NCBI RefSeq assembly: GCF_042680605.1
Contig: NZ_JBHUEE010000007.1
Span: 62,001 to 126,000, forward strand
Direction: 5' to 3'
DNA from: Allobogoriella deserti
Lineage (GTDB): Bacteria > Actinomycetota > Actinomycetes > Actinomycetales > Actinomycetaceae
Length of the DNA stretch: 64,000 nt
The position numbers and the translations under genes were made by a program. The notes under the pieces are model-generated. The model was given only the letters and a program-made list of their open reading frames with translations. It did not search any database and was not told where the DNA came from. Below are positions 8,487 to 16,563 of this stretch, in pieces (positions within the stretch are counted from its first letter, which is position 1; every line of letters begins with the position of its first letter).

Positions 8487-10535
8487 GTGCCCGAGACGAC
8501 CGCCCCACCGGCCCGGACGTGGGTCTGGGCGGCGGGCGCGCTGCCCGCGCTGTTGCTGGCCGTCGTCGTCGGGCTGCTCACCACCGACGCCGCCGTCCCG
8601 ACCCTGATCGACCCCGGGCCGGTGGTCCGTTGGGGCACGCCGGTGGTCTCCGGACTGGCCGACGCCGCGGCGGCACTGACGGTCGGGGCGTTCGCCCTGT
8701 GCAGCCTCGTCCTGCCCCGGCCGACCACCGAGGCCACCGGCCGGCGGCGCCCGGCGGCGGATGCGGAGGGACGCGCCTGGCCGCTCGCCGCCCAGGTCGG
8801 GGCCGCGGCCTCGGTCGTGTGGGCGCTGGCGCAGCTCGCGTACCTCATCCTCTCGTTCGCGCAGGTCGCGGGGACCATCGGCGGACCGGGCTTCGGCGCG
8901 CAGCTGGCCCAGTTCATCACCGACCTCGAGCTCGGCCAGGACCTCGCCTGGAGCACCGGGCTGACGGCCCTCGTCGCGCTGCTGGCCGTCGGCACGGCGG
9001 GGTACCGCTCGGCGGCGTGGACCGGAGTCCTCGCGCTGGTGGCCCTTGTCCCGTTGGCCCTGACCGGGCACGCAGCCGGAGCGGCCAGCCACTTCCTCGC
9101 CGTCTCGTCGTGGTGGCTGCACATCGTCGGCATCTGCTTCTGGGTGGGCGGCCTGGCCGTGCTGTGCCTCGTCGGTGGTCGCCTCGGGCAGGACCTGCCC
9201 GACGCCGCCGCGCGGTACTCGCAGATCGCGCTGTGGGCCTTCGTGGCGGTCACGTTCTCCGGAGTCGCCAACTCTTGGATCCGGCTCTCCTCACCGCTCG
9301 AGCTCCTCACCCATCCCTACGGCCGGCTGCTGACCGCCAAGATCGTCCTCACGGTGGCCTTGGGCGCCGCAGGCTGGTGGCACCGCCGCGCCACGTTGCC
9401 GGCGATCCGCGGCCACATCGACGCGGGAGGCCGGGGGCGCGGACTGGCCTTCTGGCGCCTGGCCGGCGTCGAGGTCGTGGTCATGGCCGCGGCGGCCGGC
9501 TTCGGCGCCGCGCTCGGGTCGTCCGCGCCCCCGGTGCCGCAGGACCCGGTATCCGACGCCAGCCCGACGTATCTGCTCAGCGGCTACTCCGTGCCGCCGT
9601 TCCCGACACCGCTGACCTGGCTCACCGAGACACGGCTCGAACCGGTGCTGGCATTCGGCACCGCCTCCGCCGTCGTCGTCTACCTCATGTGGGTGCGGCG
9701 GCTGCGGCGGCGCGGTGATGCCTGGCCGGCCTCCCGCACCGTGGCGTGGGTCGCCGGGTGGGTGCTGTTCGCCTGGGTGACCAACGGTGGCCCCGTGGTC
9801 TACGGGAGCGTGCTGTTCAGCGCTCACATGCTCATGCACATGATGCTGGCCATGGTGGTGCCGATCTTCGTGGTGATCGGGGCTCCGGTCACACTCGCCG
9901 TCCGGGCGCTGCCGCGCCGCCAGGACGGCTCCCGCGGCCCGCGCGAGTGGCTGCTCGCGATCGTGCACTCGGCGCCTGCGCGATTCCTCGCACACCCGGT
10001 GGTGGCGGCGATCAACTTCGCCGGCTCGCTCATCGTCTTCTACTACACGGACCTCTTCGAGCTGGCCCTGACCACCCATCCCGGGCACCTGCTGATGGTC
10101 GCCCACTTCACCGTGGCCGGGTACCTGTTCGCCAACGCCCTCATCGGCGTCGACCCCGGGCCCTCCCGGCCGCGGTATCCGATGCGACTGCTCCTGCTGC
10201 TGGCCACGATGGGCTTCCACGCGTTCTTCGGCATCTCGCTGATCTCCGAGACCACGCTGCTGGCCTCGGACTACTTCGGCTGGCTCGGGCTCCCATGGGA
10301 CGTCGACGCGCTCGCCGACCAGACTCGTGGCGGAGCGATCACCTGGGGTATCGGCGAGCTGCCGACGCTCGCTCTGGCCATCGGCGTCGCCGTCATGTGG
10401 GCCCGGGACGACACCCGGGCGGCGCGCCGGGCCGATCGGCGGGCCGATCGGGATGACGACGCCGAACTGCGCGCCTACAACGAGATGCTCGCCGAGCGGG
10501 CCCGGCACTCGGGCGGGTCGAGTCCGCCACGGTGA
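8487..10535 (+). CDS. CopD-CtaG fusion: copper-resistance D / cytochrome oxidase assembly membrane protein
   Basis: 682 aa from a GTG at 8487. The N-terminal half has about nine membrane helices and the CopD-type core (VSSWWLHIVGICFWVGGLAVL, RLLTAKIVLTVALGAAGWW). The C-terminal half is a caa3-type CtaG domain with conserved His (SAHMLMHMMLAM, HPGHLLMVAHFTVAGYLF, MGFHAFFGISL) and about seven helices. The fusion is common in Actinobacteria and is thought to handle copper for respiratory oxidase assembly at the membrane. It is monocistronic here; the copper operon is 44 kb away in the window. Confidence 0.9.
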   Translation: MPETTAPPARTWVWAAGALPALLLAVVVGLLTTDAAVPTLIDPGPVVRWGTPVVSGLADAAAALTVGAFALCSLVLPRPTTEATGRRRPAADAEGRAWPLAAQVGAAASVVWALAQLAYLILSFAQVAGTIGGPGFGAQLAQFITDLELGQDLAWSTGLTALVALLAVGTAGYRSAAWTGVLALVALVPLALTGHAAGAASHFLAVSSWWLHIVGICFWVGGLAVLCLVGGRLGQDLPDAAARYSQIALWAFVAVTFSGVANSWIRLSSPLELLTHPYGRLLTAKIVLTVALGAAGWWHRRATLPAIRGHIDAGGRGRGLAFWRLAGVEVVVMAAAAGFGAALGSSAPPVPQDPVSDASPTYLLSGYSVPPFPTPLTWLTETRLEPVLAFGTASAVVVYLMWVRRLRRRGDAWPASRTVAWVAGWVLFAWVTNGGPVVYGSVLFSAHMLMHMMLAMVVPIFVVIGAPVTLAVRALPRRQDGSRGPREWLLAIVHSAPARFLAHPVVAAINFAGSLIVFYYTDLFELALTTHPGHLLMVAHFTVAGYLFANALIGVDPGPSRPRYPMRLLLLLATMGFHAFFGISLISETTLLASDYFGWLGLPWDVDALADQTRGGAITWGIGELPTLALAIGVAVMWARDDTRAARRADRRADRDDDAELRAYNEMLAERARHSGGSSPPR

Positions 10536-10552
10536 GCTCGCCGCGGAGAAGG

Positions 10553-10569
10553 CCGTCCCGTAGGGACGG
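10553..10569. terminator. Perfect hairpin between convergent genes
   Basis: CCGTCCC-GTA-GGGACGG, a 7-bp perfect stem with a 3-base loop, sits between the ends of the CopD-CtaG gene (10535) and the LmeA-like gene (10575). It probably terminates in both directions. There is no T-tract, as is usual at this GC content. Confidence 0.6.
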
Positions 10570-10574
10570 TGATC

Positions 10575-11288
10575 TCACGGCGCGAGGGTGACGTCTCGGC
10601 CGGACAGGGACAGCCGCACCCCGCCGTCGACCGTCTCGGCCGCCTCCGGCCGCAGCCCGAGCGGCAGGTCGGAGACGTCGATCTCCAGCTCCAGCAGGTC
10701 GTCCGGGACGAGCGAGCGCAATGTGGCGAGTTCGACCGCGCCGTCGCCGAGCCGGGCGCCGGTCACCTGCACGACGAGCGCGTCCTCGCGTACCTGCGGC
10801 TCGGCGTCCAACGCCACCGGCAGGCCCAACAGCTCGCCGGAGATCTCGACACCGGCGTCCGTCGTGGCGACCTCCGCGCCGGGAAGGCGGTCGCGGACCC
10901 AGGACCGGATCGTGGCGTCGGTGACCGTGCCGCTCAGCCGGAGGTCCCCGACTCTCGCAGGATCGCCCGTGGTCACCTGCCGGGCGTGGACACGGACCCG
11001 GCGGATCTCGACGGCCTGGTCGGGCGTGTCCAGGACCACACCTTCGGCGGCGCCTCGGACGCTGCTCAGTTCTCCGGCAGCGAGCTGGGTGAGGAAGGGG
11101 AAGCCGTCGACCGTGATGTCCGGCTCCTCCTCCAGACTCATCGCTTCGGTGATCTGGCCTGCGATTCTGGCCTCGGCGCGGGCGTGCAGGACCCGGTCGG
11201 CGACCAGCGCGAGGAGCAGGAGCAGCGCGACGAGCGCCGCGACGAGGAGGATCCTGCGGGCCGGGCGGGGGTCGGTGATCCGAGTCAC
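10575..11288 (-). CDS. LmeA-like (DUF2993) phospholipid-binding lipoglycan-type protein
   Basis: 237 aa from a GTG at 11288. A signal anchor at residues 12-33 (ILLVAALVALLLLLALVADRV) is followed by a beta-rich exported domain typical of DUF2993: DITVDGFPFLTQLAAGELSSV, then paired strands with VHARQVTTGDPARVG and a C-terminal LGLRPEAAETVDGGVRLSLSG. Mycobacterial LmeA of this family binds phospholipids and supports lipomannan elongation in the periplasm; whether this protein does the same is inference. Monocistronic, with 74 bp separating it from the divergent LRV protein gene. Confidence 0.8.
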   Translation of the reverse strand: MTRITDPRPARRILLVAALVALLLLLALVADRVLHARAEARIAGQITEAMSLEEEPDITVDGFPFLTQLAAGELSSVRGAAEGVVLDTPDQAVEIRRVRVHARQVTTGDPARVGDLRLSGTVTDATIRSWVRDRLPGAEVATTDAGVEISGELLGLPVALDAEPQVREDALVVQVTGARLGDGAVELATLRSLVPDDLLELEIDVSDLPLGLRPEAAETVDGGVRLSLSGRDVTLAP

Positions 11289-11362
11289 CGGGCCACCTTA
11301 GGCAGCGCCGCGCTGTGTAGTGTCGGGGCCGATCGAGCCGGAGACGAAGGAGGTGGCAGCCC

Positions 11363-13012
11363 ATGTCGGATCCCGTCGGCAACGATGAGCAGGCGGATCT
11401 CGCGGTCCAGGCTGCCGACCCGACCACGCCGCTGACGCGCCTGCAGTACCTGGCCCAGCACCATCCGGAGCTGCGGGCGAGCATCGCCGAGAACCCGTCC
11501 ACCTACCCAGCGTTGCTGGAGTGGCTCGGGAACCTCGGCATGCCCGACGTCGATGCGGCCCTCGCCCGGCGGTCCCAGGTCACCGAGACGGGCGCTCCCC
11601 CGGCCCCGTTGCCCGAGACCGACCAGCCGGACGCGTCCGACACCGCGGCCGGCCATGAACCGGGCGCCGCAGACACCGAGGACGGCCCCACCGGCTCGGC
11701 CGAACCCGCCACGGCCGACCCCGACGACGTGGACAGCGATCTCGAACAGACCCGGATCAGACCCGGAGCCGCCGTGCCGCTGGCCGAGACCCCGGACCAG
11801 GACCCAGCCGCGACGGCGGTCTGGACTGATCCGGACCTCACGGGTGGGCACGGCGACGAGACGGACGAGGACACCCGGCCCCGCCCGGTGGAGCGCCGGT
11901 CGATCCTCGGTACCGGTGAGCAGGCCGCCGCGTGGGACGCCGGTCCGGCCGCGCAGTCGTGGCAGGCCGCTCAGCAACCCGCGTGGCAGCCCGCCCAGCA
12001 GCCGGAGCCCGCCCAGGAGCAGCCCACCCGGGACACGCAGCAGGGCTGGGCCCAGGTCCAGGGCTGGCAGGCGTACGGCGCGGCGGACCAGGTGGCCGGC
12101 CAGCAGCAGCCAACGGGTCAGCCGGGTCAGCAGTACCGACCGACCGGCTCGGCGGCGATCTTCCCCGCAGCACAGGACGAGGAGGAACGGCGCCGGCCGT
12201 GGTGGCCGCTCGCCGTGCTGGCCGCCGTGGCCGCGATCCTCGTGATCATCGTGATCCTGCAACTCACCGGCGGCGATGACGAGCCCGAGCAGGGAGCCTC
12301 ACCGGCTGCCGGCGAGCCGACCACCGAACAGCAGACGGAGGAGGCGACCACCGGGGACGAGGAGGCCTCCGAGGTCGAGGCCGCGCGCGAGGACCTCACC
12401 GCTCTGCCGGAGAACAGTTCGTGCGAGGACCCGGCCGGCGACGCGGGCACCTTCGCGACGTTCGCCGCAGCGGCCGCCCCGGACGGGCAGTGGGCGCAGG
12501 CCTCCGACGCCGACCTGGTGATCGACACGTTGCAGGGCCTGCAGGACTCTTGCAGCAACGTCCACGCCGTCGAGGTGGCGGGCGCCATCACCGATGGTGG
12601 CGGTGAGGCTCCCGAGGCCCTGGCCCGCACGGTCGACGAGGCAGGCACCGACTGGGTCGACTTCGCCCGGCCCGCCCCGGACGGAGCCGCCGAGGTGTCC
12701 ACGTTCGCCTCGCCGTCGGGCAACATCCTGTGCGATCTGACCGGTGACCCGGCGCGGTGCACGATCGTCGAGCACGATTTCGGCGCACCGGACGGATGCG
12801 ACGACGGAACCACCATGTCGGTCGGCATGGACGGCGAGGCGTCCCCCGACTGCGAGAACCCGGTCGGCGATCAGGGTGTGGCCCTCGAGTACGGCGAGTC
12901 GGGCGTCTCCGGCTTCTTCGCGTGCACCAGCGAGGAGGACGGCATGACGTGCTGGAACACCCTCACCGGCCACGGCTTCTCCCTGGCCAGGGCGGGACGC
13001 GACACCTTCTGA
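11363..13012 (+). CDS. Second LRV-domain membrane protein with distinct ectodomain
   Basis: 549 aa, ATG at 11363 behind GAAGGAGGT. Residues 10-75 form an LRV-type domain (AADPTTPLTRLQYLAQHHPEL ... NLGMPDVDAALARR) related to the one at 1275-2660. An acidic, then Gln/Trp/Ala-rich linker leads to a membrane helix (WWPLAVLAAVAAILVIIVIL) at about 280-300. Outside lie a Glu/Thr-rich stalk, a helical segment (DLTALPENSSCEDPAGDAGTF) and a C-terminal domain with SPSGNILCDLTG, RCTIVEHDF and paired Cys like secreted actinobacterial SPSGNI..C proteins. Unknown role; the shared inside domain with a different outside domain suggests a receptor-like or envelope-scaffold family. Confidence 0.82.
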   Translation: MSDPVGNDEQADLAVQAADPTTPLTRLQYLAQHHPELRASIAENPSTYPALLEWLGNLGMPDVDAALARRSQVTETGAPPAPLPETDQPDASDTAAGHEPGAADTEDGPTGSAEPATADPDDVDSDLEQTRIRPGAAVPLAETPDQDPAATAVWTDPDLTGGHGDETDEDTRPRPVERRSILGTGEQAAAWDAGPAAQSWQAAQQPAWQPAQQPEPAQEQPTRDTQQGWAQVQGWQAYGAADQVAGQQQPTGQPGQQYRPTGSAAIFPAAQDEEERRRPWWPLAVLAAVAAILVIIVILQLTGGDDEPEQGASPAAGEPTTEQQTEEATTGDEEASEVEAAREDLTALPENSSCEDPAGDAGTFATFAAAAAPDGQWAQASDADLVIDTLQGLQDSCSNVHAVEVAGAITDGGGEAPEALARTVDEAGTDWVDFARPAPDGAAEVSTFASPSGNILCDLTGDPARCTIVEHDFGAPDGCDDGTTMSVGMDGEASPDCENPVGDQGVALEYGESGVSGFFACTSEEDGMTCWNTLTGHGFSLARAGRDTF

Positions 13013-13068
13013 CGACCGGCCCGCCCCGGTTCGGCCACGGCGCCGGACGATGACCGGCGACCGGGCAC

Positions 13069-13905
13069 TCAGTCGCCGCGCGCCTCGGCCCAGGCGAGCA
13101 GGCCGGCGACGACGGCCTCGGCGTAGCGGCCACGTCCTCGCCTGCTCTCGGCGAGACGGGCCTCCTCGGGGTTGCGCATCTCGGCGAGCTCGAGGATGAC
13201 GGCGGGCCGTTCGGACCAGTTGAGGGTGCCGAGGTCGGGCCGTTCGCTCAGCGCGCCGGGTATGGCGGTGGAGGGACTGAACCCGGCGGCATCCAGGGCA
13301 TCGAGGAGGTAATGGGCGAGGCGACGGGAGGGACGGCCCTGCGCGTCGTTGAGCGGGGGCGCCGAGACGATGGCGAAATAGCCCTGGACTGCGGGATCCT
13401 CGGAGCCGTTGGCATGGAGGGAGACGAGGACGTCGGCGTCGTTGTCCGCCGCCGCCTGTCCGCGTTCGTCCACGCACGGGCCGACGCCGTCGTCGTTGGT
13501 GCGGGTGAGGGAGACCTCGGCCCCGTGGTCGGCGAGCATGTCCCTGGCCCGCGTGGCGACGTCCCAGGCGAAGGCGTGCTCGGCATAGCCGGACAGAGTG
13601 CTCGTCCCGACCGTGTTGCACGGCTTGCGATCGCCTCGCCCGTCCTCGACGAGCCGCCCGATCTCGGCGGGCGCGGCGGCATTGCCGCCGTTGTGCCCAG
13701 GATCGAGCAGGATGTGCACCCCCTCCAGCGGCTGCGGCTCGGGCGTCGGTGTGGGGGTGGGCGTCGGTGACGGAGTCGGCGCCGGGGTGGCCGTCGGTTC
13801 CGGATCGGGCAACGGCGACGATCCCAGGTGCAGCCCGACCGCGACGGCGAGCAGCGCCACGAGCGCAGCCACCGTGACAACGGGGCGGGACAGACGGGCC
13901 GGCAC
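13069..13905 (-). CDS. N-acetylmuramoyl-L-alanine amidase (Amidase_3), exported
   Basis: 278 aa. An N-terminal membrane anchor or signal peptide (VVTVAALVALLAVAVGLHL) is followed by a Pro/Thr-rich linker (about residues 33-58) and an Amidase_3 catalytic domain. Zinc ligands and catalytic residues are visible in order: LDPGHNGG (His), EHAFAWDVATRARDML (Glu), VSLHAN (His), VILELAEMRN (Glu). It should cleave the amide bond between MurNAc and L-Ala in peptidoglycan during wall turnover or division. Monocistronic, convergent with the LRV gene. The Thr-Pro linker is encoded by a short repetitive stretch at 13730-13800. Confidence 0.92.
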   Translation of the reverse strand: MPARLSRPVVTVAALVALLAVAVGLHLGSSPLPDPEPTATPAPTPSPTPTPTPTPEPQPLEGVHILLDPGHNGGNAAAPAEIGRLVEDGRGDRKPCNTVGTSTLSGYAEHAFAWDVATRARDMLADHGAEVSLTRTNDDGVGPCVDERGQAAADNDADVLVSLHANGSEDPAVQGYFAIVSAPPLNDAQGRPSRRLAHYLLDALDAAGFSPSTAIPGALSERPDLGTLNWSERPAVILELAEMRNPEEARLAESRRGRGRYAEAVVAGLLAWAEARGD

Positions 13906-14056
13906 CAGCTCATCCTGTCACCTGCGGGCCACCGGAACCGGTCACCGCAGCACGCCTGCGGCCGCGGTGACGGTCGCGCGCGGCGCGGCGTGGTGGGGCG
14001 TGGCGAGCGGCGTGTGGCCCGAACGAGGAATGTGCGGCGCGTGGTCTGATGGGCTC

Positions 14057-15208
14057 GTGAGCCATCCGAGCGGGCACCTGCCGTGGTCCGGGGATCTCGG
14101 CCGCGCCGTCGGGGCGCTGCTCGCGCGGGCGACGGCGCCACGACCCGCGCCTGCCGCGGGTCCGCAGGTCGCGGCGCCGGGCGCGGCGGCGCTGATCGCT
14201 CACCGGGGCGAGGTGCTCGCCCACACTCACGCGGGCATGGCCGCGCTGTACGACCACGACGGCGGCCTGCTGCCCGAAGCCGACCGGGAGCCCGTCACGC
14301 GCGAGACGGTCTGGGACATCGCGTCCCTGACAAAGATCGTCGTCGCGCTTGCGGCCCTGGTGCAGGTCGACCGCGGCATCCTCGATCTCGATGCGCCCGT
14401 CCTGACCTGGCTGCCCGAGTTCGGTCACGGTCCGGAGGGGGTGGCGAGCCGCGGGGCACGAGCACGCGTGACGGCACGTCGGCTGCTCACGCACACCGCC
14501 GGGCTACCGGCCGTCGCCCGACCGTGGACCGTTCGAGGTGGCCGCGCGGAGCGGGCGGCCTATCTCGCGTCCCAGCCGCTGGAGTTCGAGCCCGGGACCG
14601 CCCACCAGTACTCGTGCGTGGGCTATCAGACGCTCGGCCTGGCTCTCGAACGGCTCACCGGCCGACCGCTGCCTGAGCTGGTGGAACAGTCCGTCGCGGG
14701 CCCTCTCGGCATGACGTGGACCCGCTACCGACCGGCTGCCGGCTCTGCGGTGGCCGCCACGGAGTATCAGCCGGAGCGCGGCCTGGTCCGCGGCGAGGTC
14801 CACGACGAGACGGCATGGGCGTTGGGCGGCGCGGGCAACGCGGGTCTGTTCTCCACCGCCGAGGATCTGCTGAGGCTGGCCGAGGAGGTCAGAACCGGCC
14901 GTTGCGGCCTCGTCAGTGAGACCTCGCGGGCGTTGCTGACCACCGGCACGCTGCCACCCGCGGAGATCGAGCGCATCGGTTACGACCAGGCGCTCGGATT
15001 CCGCCTCGGTCAGGCCGACGTCATGGCGACCGACGACCGTGCCGTATTCGGGCACACCGGCTTCACCGGCACCTCACTGGTCATCGACCCGGACCGTGAG
15101 CTGACCGTCATCCTGCTGACGAACCGCGTCCATCCCCGGCGTGAGCTCTTCGACGTCGACCCGGTCCGCCGGGAACTCGCCCGCCTCGCGCGAGACCTGG
15201 CCGGTTGA
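14057..15208 (+). CDS. Serine hydrolase of the beta-lactamase / penicillin-binding-protein fold
   Basis: 383 aa from a GTG at 14057; an ATG at 14030 is the alternative and neither has a clear ribosome site. The class C/esterase-type SxxK is SLTK in WDIASLTKIVVALAAL, the Tyr motif is HQYSCVGYQTLGLALERL, and the third motif is HTGFTGTS. There is no signal peptide, so it is probably a cytoplasmic esterase or peptidase rather than a drug-inactivating enzyme. Substrate unknown. Confidence 0.82.
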   Translation: MSHPSGHLPWSGDLGRAVGALLARATAPRPAPAAGPQVAAPGAAALIAHRGEVLAHTHAGMAALYDHDGGLLPEADREPVTRETVWDIASLTKIVVALAALVQVDRGILDLDAPVLTWLPEFGHGPEGVASRGARARVTARRLLTHTAGLPAVARPWTVRGGRAERAAYLASQPLEFEPGTAHQYSCVGYQTLGLALERLTGRPLPELVEQSVAGPLGMTWTRYRPAAGSAVAATEYQPERGLVRGEVHDETAWALGGAGNAGLFSTAEDLLRLAEEVRTGRCGLVSETSRALLTTGTLPPAEIERIGYDQALGFRLGQADVMATDDRAVFGHTGFTGTSLVIDPDRELTVILLTNRVHPRRELFDVDPVRRELARLARDLAG

Positions 15209-15264
15209 TGCGGCGACGTCGGGCGACGGCTCTGCCGAGGTCGGTGGTCCGGGCCGGCGCAGCA

Positions 15265-15289
15265 GGAGCCGCGGGAGGGACGCGGCTCC
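15265..15289. terminator. Perfect 9-bp hairpin between convergent genes
   Basis: GGAGCCGCG and CGCGGCTCC pair perfectly across a 7-base loop (15274-15280). It lies between the end of the serine hydrolase gene (15208) and the end of the small peptide gene (15315), where a bidirectional terminator is expected. Confidence 0.6.
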
Positions 15290-15314
15290 ACGTCGCGCTC
15301 ACCCGGCTCGGCTG

Positions 15315-15449
15315 TCAGTTGCCGGTCGGGGTCTCGCAGGTGGCGCACATCGGGCTGAAGCCACCGAGGGCGACCGCACCGGCGGGCACGGCAGTGAAGC
15401 CCATGAGGGCGAGGGCGAGGGCGGCACCAGCAACAATTCGCTTGAACAC
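15315..15449 (-). CDS. Small secreted CxxC peptide precursor
   Basis: 44 aa from a GTG at 15449, with AAGAAGGA nine bases upstream. Basic start MFKR, hydrophobic core (IVAGAALALALMGFTAV) and a signal-peptidase-like AGA site near residue 24 leave a mature peptide of roughly 18-20 residues with the pair CATC and the end ETPTGN. No homologue is recognised by name. It is divergent from a TrmB/LuxR-type regulator with a 112-bp shared promoter region, an arrangement that suggests a secreted signal and its cytoplasmic regulator. It is conspicuously real: good ribosome site, exported design, and a terminator hairpin downstream. Confidence 0.7.
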   Translation of the reverse strand: MFKRIVAGAALALALMGFTAVPAGAVALGGFSPMCATCETPTGN

Positions 15450-15564
15450 AGTGATCAGTCCTTCTTGACTCGACGGGAACGGTACGACCAAAGGTAGCCG
15501 CCCGAACCGGACCTGACACGGGGAAAGCTCCGGCCCGGGACGGCGATGCCAGACTATTGGGGTG

Positions 15565-16545
15565 ATGTTCGAACCGCTGGGGCTGACCTCCACGGATCTC
15601 GCTGTCTACCGGGTCATGCTCGCCGACCCGGAGCTGGACGTGCCCGGCGTGGCGAACGAACTCGAGGCGAGCGACGCCGATGTCACCCGCTCGATGGAGA
15701 ATCTCGAGGACAAGGGCTTCGTTCGGCGGTCCCACGCGTCACCGGACAAGTTCCGTGCCCAGCCGCCCCAGGTCGCGTTCGAACGGCTGCTCAGCGAGCA
15801 GGAGAAGGAGCTGCACCGCTCGCAGGAGCGGTTGAGCGCCTGGCGCATCGAAGCCTCGCGCCTGACCCACGAGTTGAGTCGCTCGAGTTCGACGACGTCC
15901 TACGGCGAGTTCGAGCGCCTGGTCGAGATGGACGACGTCGTCGGGCGCCTCCGGCAGCTGGCGCGGTCGGTCCGGGTCCGGGTCGACTCGGTCCTCCCGT
16001 CAGTCCCGTCCCGGCACGCCCTGGGCCAGGCCAAGGTGGACGACGGGGAGATGCTCGACCGTGGTGTCGCGATCCGGGCGATCTATCCGTCCGAAGCCCG
16101 GCAGAACGACGACGCCCTGGAGTTCGCGCAGTGGTTCACCGAACGCGGGGGCCAGGTCAAGACGGCGATCGACCTGCCGCCGCGCTTCGTCATCTACGAC
16201 GGCGACGTCGCCCTGTTCCGTTCCGACCCGCCGCATGGCGGTCACGGCTCCATCCTCATCAACACCCCGGGCGCGGTGATGATCCTGCAGGCCTACTTCG
16301 ACCTGCTCTGGCACACCGGCGAGTACCTCATCGACCCGGCGACCGAGGGTGAGTGCCTCCGCGCCGAGGAACGCGAGCTCCTGCGCCTGCTCGCCCACGG
16401 CTACAAGGACGAGGCGATCGCCCGCGCCATGGGCATCTCGATCCGGACGCTACGGCGCATGGTGAACGCGCTGACCAGCCGGACCGGAGCCGGCAGCCGG
16501 TTCGAGCTCGGCGTCCAGGCGGTCAAGCGCGGCTGGCTGGACTGA
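15565..16545 (+). CDS. TrmB-type / LuxR C-terminal fusion transcriptional regulator
   Basis: 326 aa from the ATG at 15565 (a GTG at 15562 is in frame). Residues 1-75 are a TrmB-like winged helix (LGLTSTDLAVYRVMLADPELDVPGVANELEAS, VTRSMENLEDKGFV). A coiled-coil-prone segment (EQEKELHRSQERLSAWRIEASRL) and a PLD-like/unknown middle domain follow. The end is a LuxR helix-turn-helix: ERELLRLLAHGYKDEAIARAMGISIRTLRR with the closing RFELGVQAVKRGWLD. An ATG-proximal GACTAT at 15552-15557 could be a -10 giving a leaderless transcript. Regulators of this architecture are frequent in Streptomyces and relatives; the divergent secreted peptide is a candidate ligand. Confidence 0.88.
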   Translation: MFEPLGLTSTDLAVYRVMLADPELDVPGVANELEASDADVTRSMENLEDKGFVRRSHASPDKFRAQPPQVAFERLLSEQEKELHRSQERLSAWRIEASRLTHELSRSSSTTSYGEFERLVEMDDVVGRLRQLARSVRVRVDSVLPSVPSRHALGQAKVDDGEMLDRGVAIRAIYPSEARQNDDALEFAQWFTERGGQVKTAIDLPPRFVIYDGDVALFRSDPPHGGHGSILINTPGAVMILQAYFDLLWHTGEYLIDPATEGECLRAEERELLRLLAHGYKDEAIARAMGISIRTLRRMVNALTSRTGAGSRFELGVQAVKRGWLD

Positions 16546-16563
16546 TCACGCTGGACTGATCAC
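16536..16563. repeat. Perfect 14-bp tandem duplication carrying both stop codons of convergent genes
   Basis: GCTGGACTGATCAC occurs twice head to tail (16536-16549 and 16550-16563). Each copy holds the palindrome TGATCA. The first TGA ends the regulator (plus strand) and the second, read on the minus strand, ends the prenyltransferase gene. The two genes are thus only 14 bp apart. Confidence 0.9.

Noticed and set aside
14057..15208. Beta-lactamase resistance gene
   Set aside because: Motifs fit the broad serine hydrolase/PBP fold, but there is no signal peptide and no resistance context.
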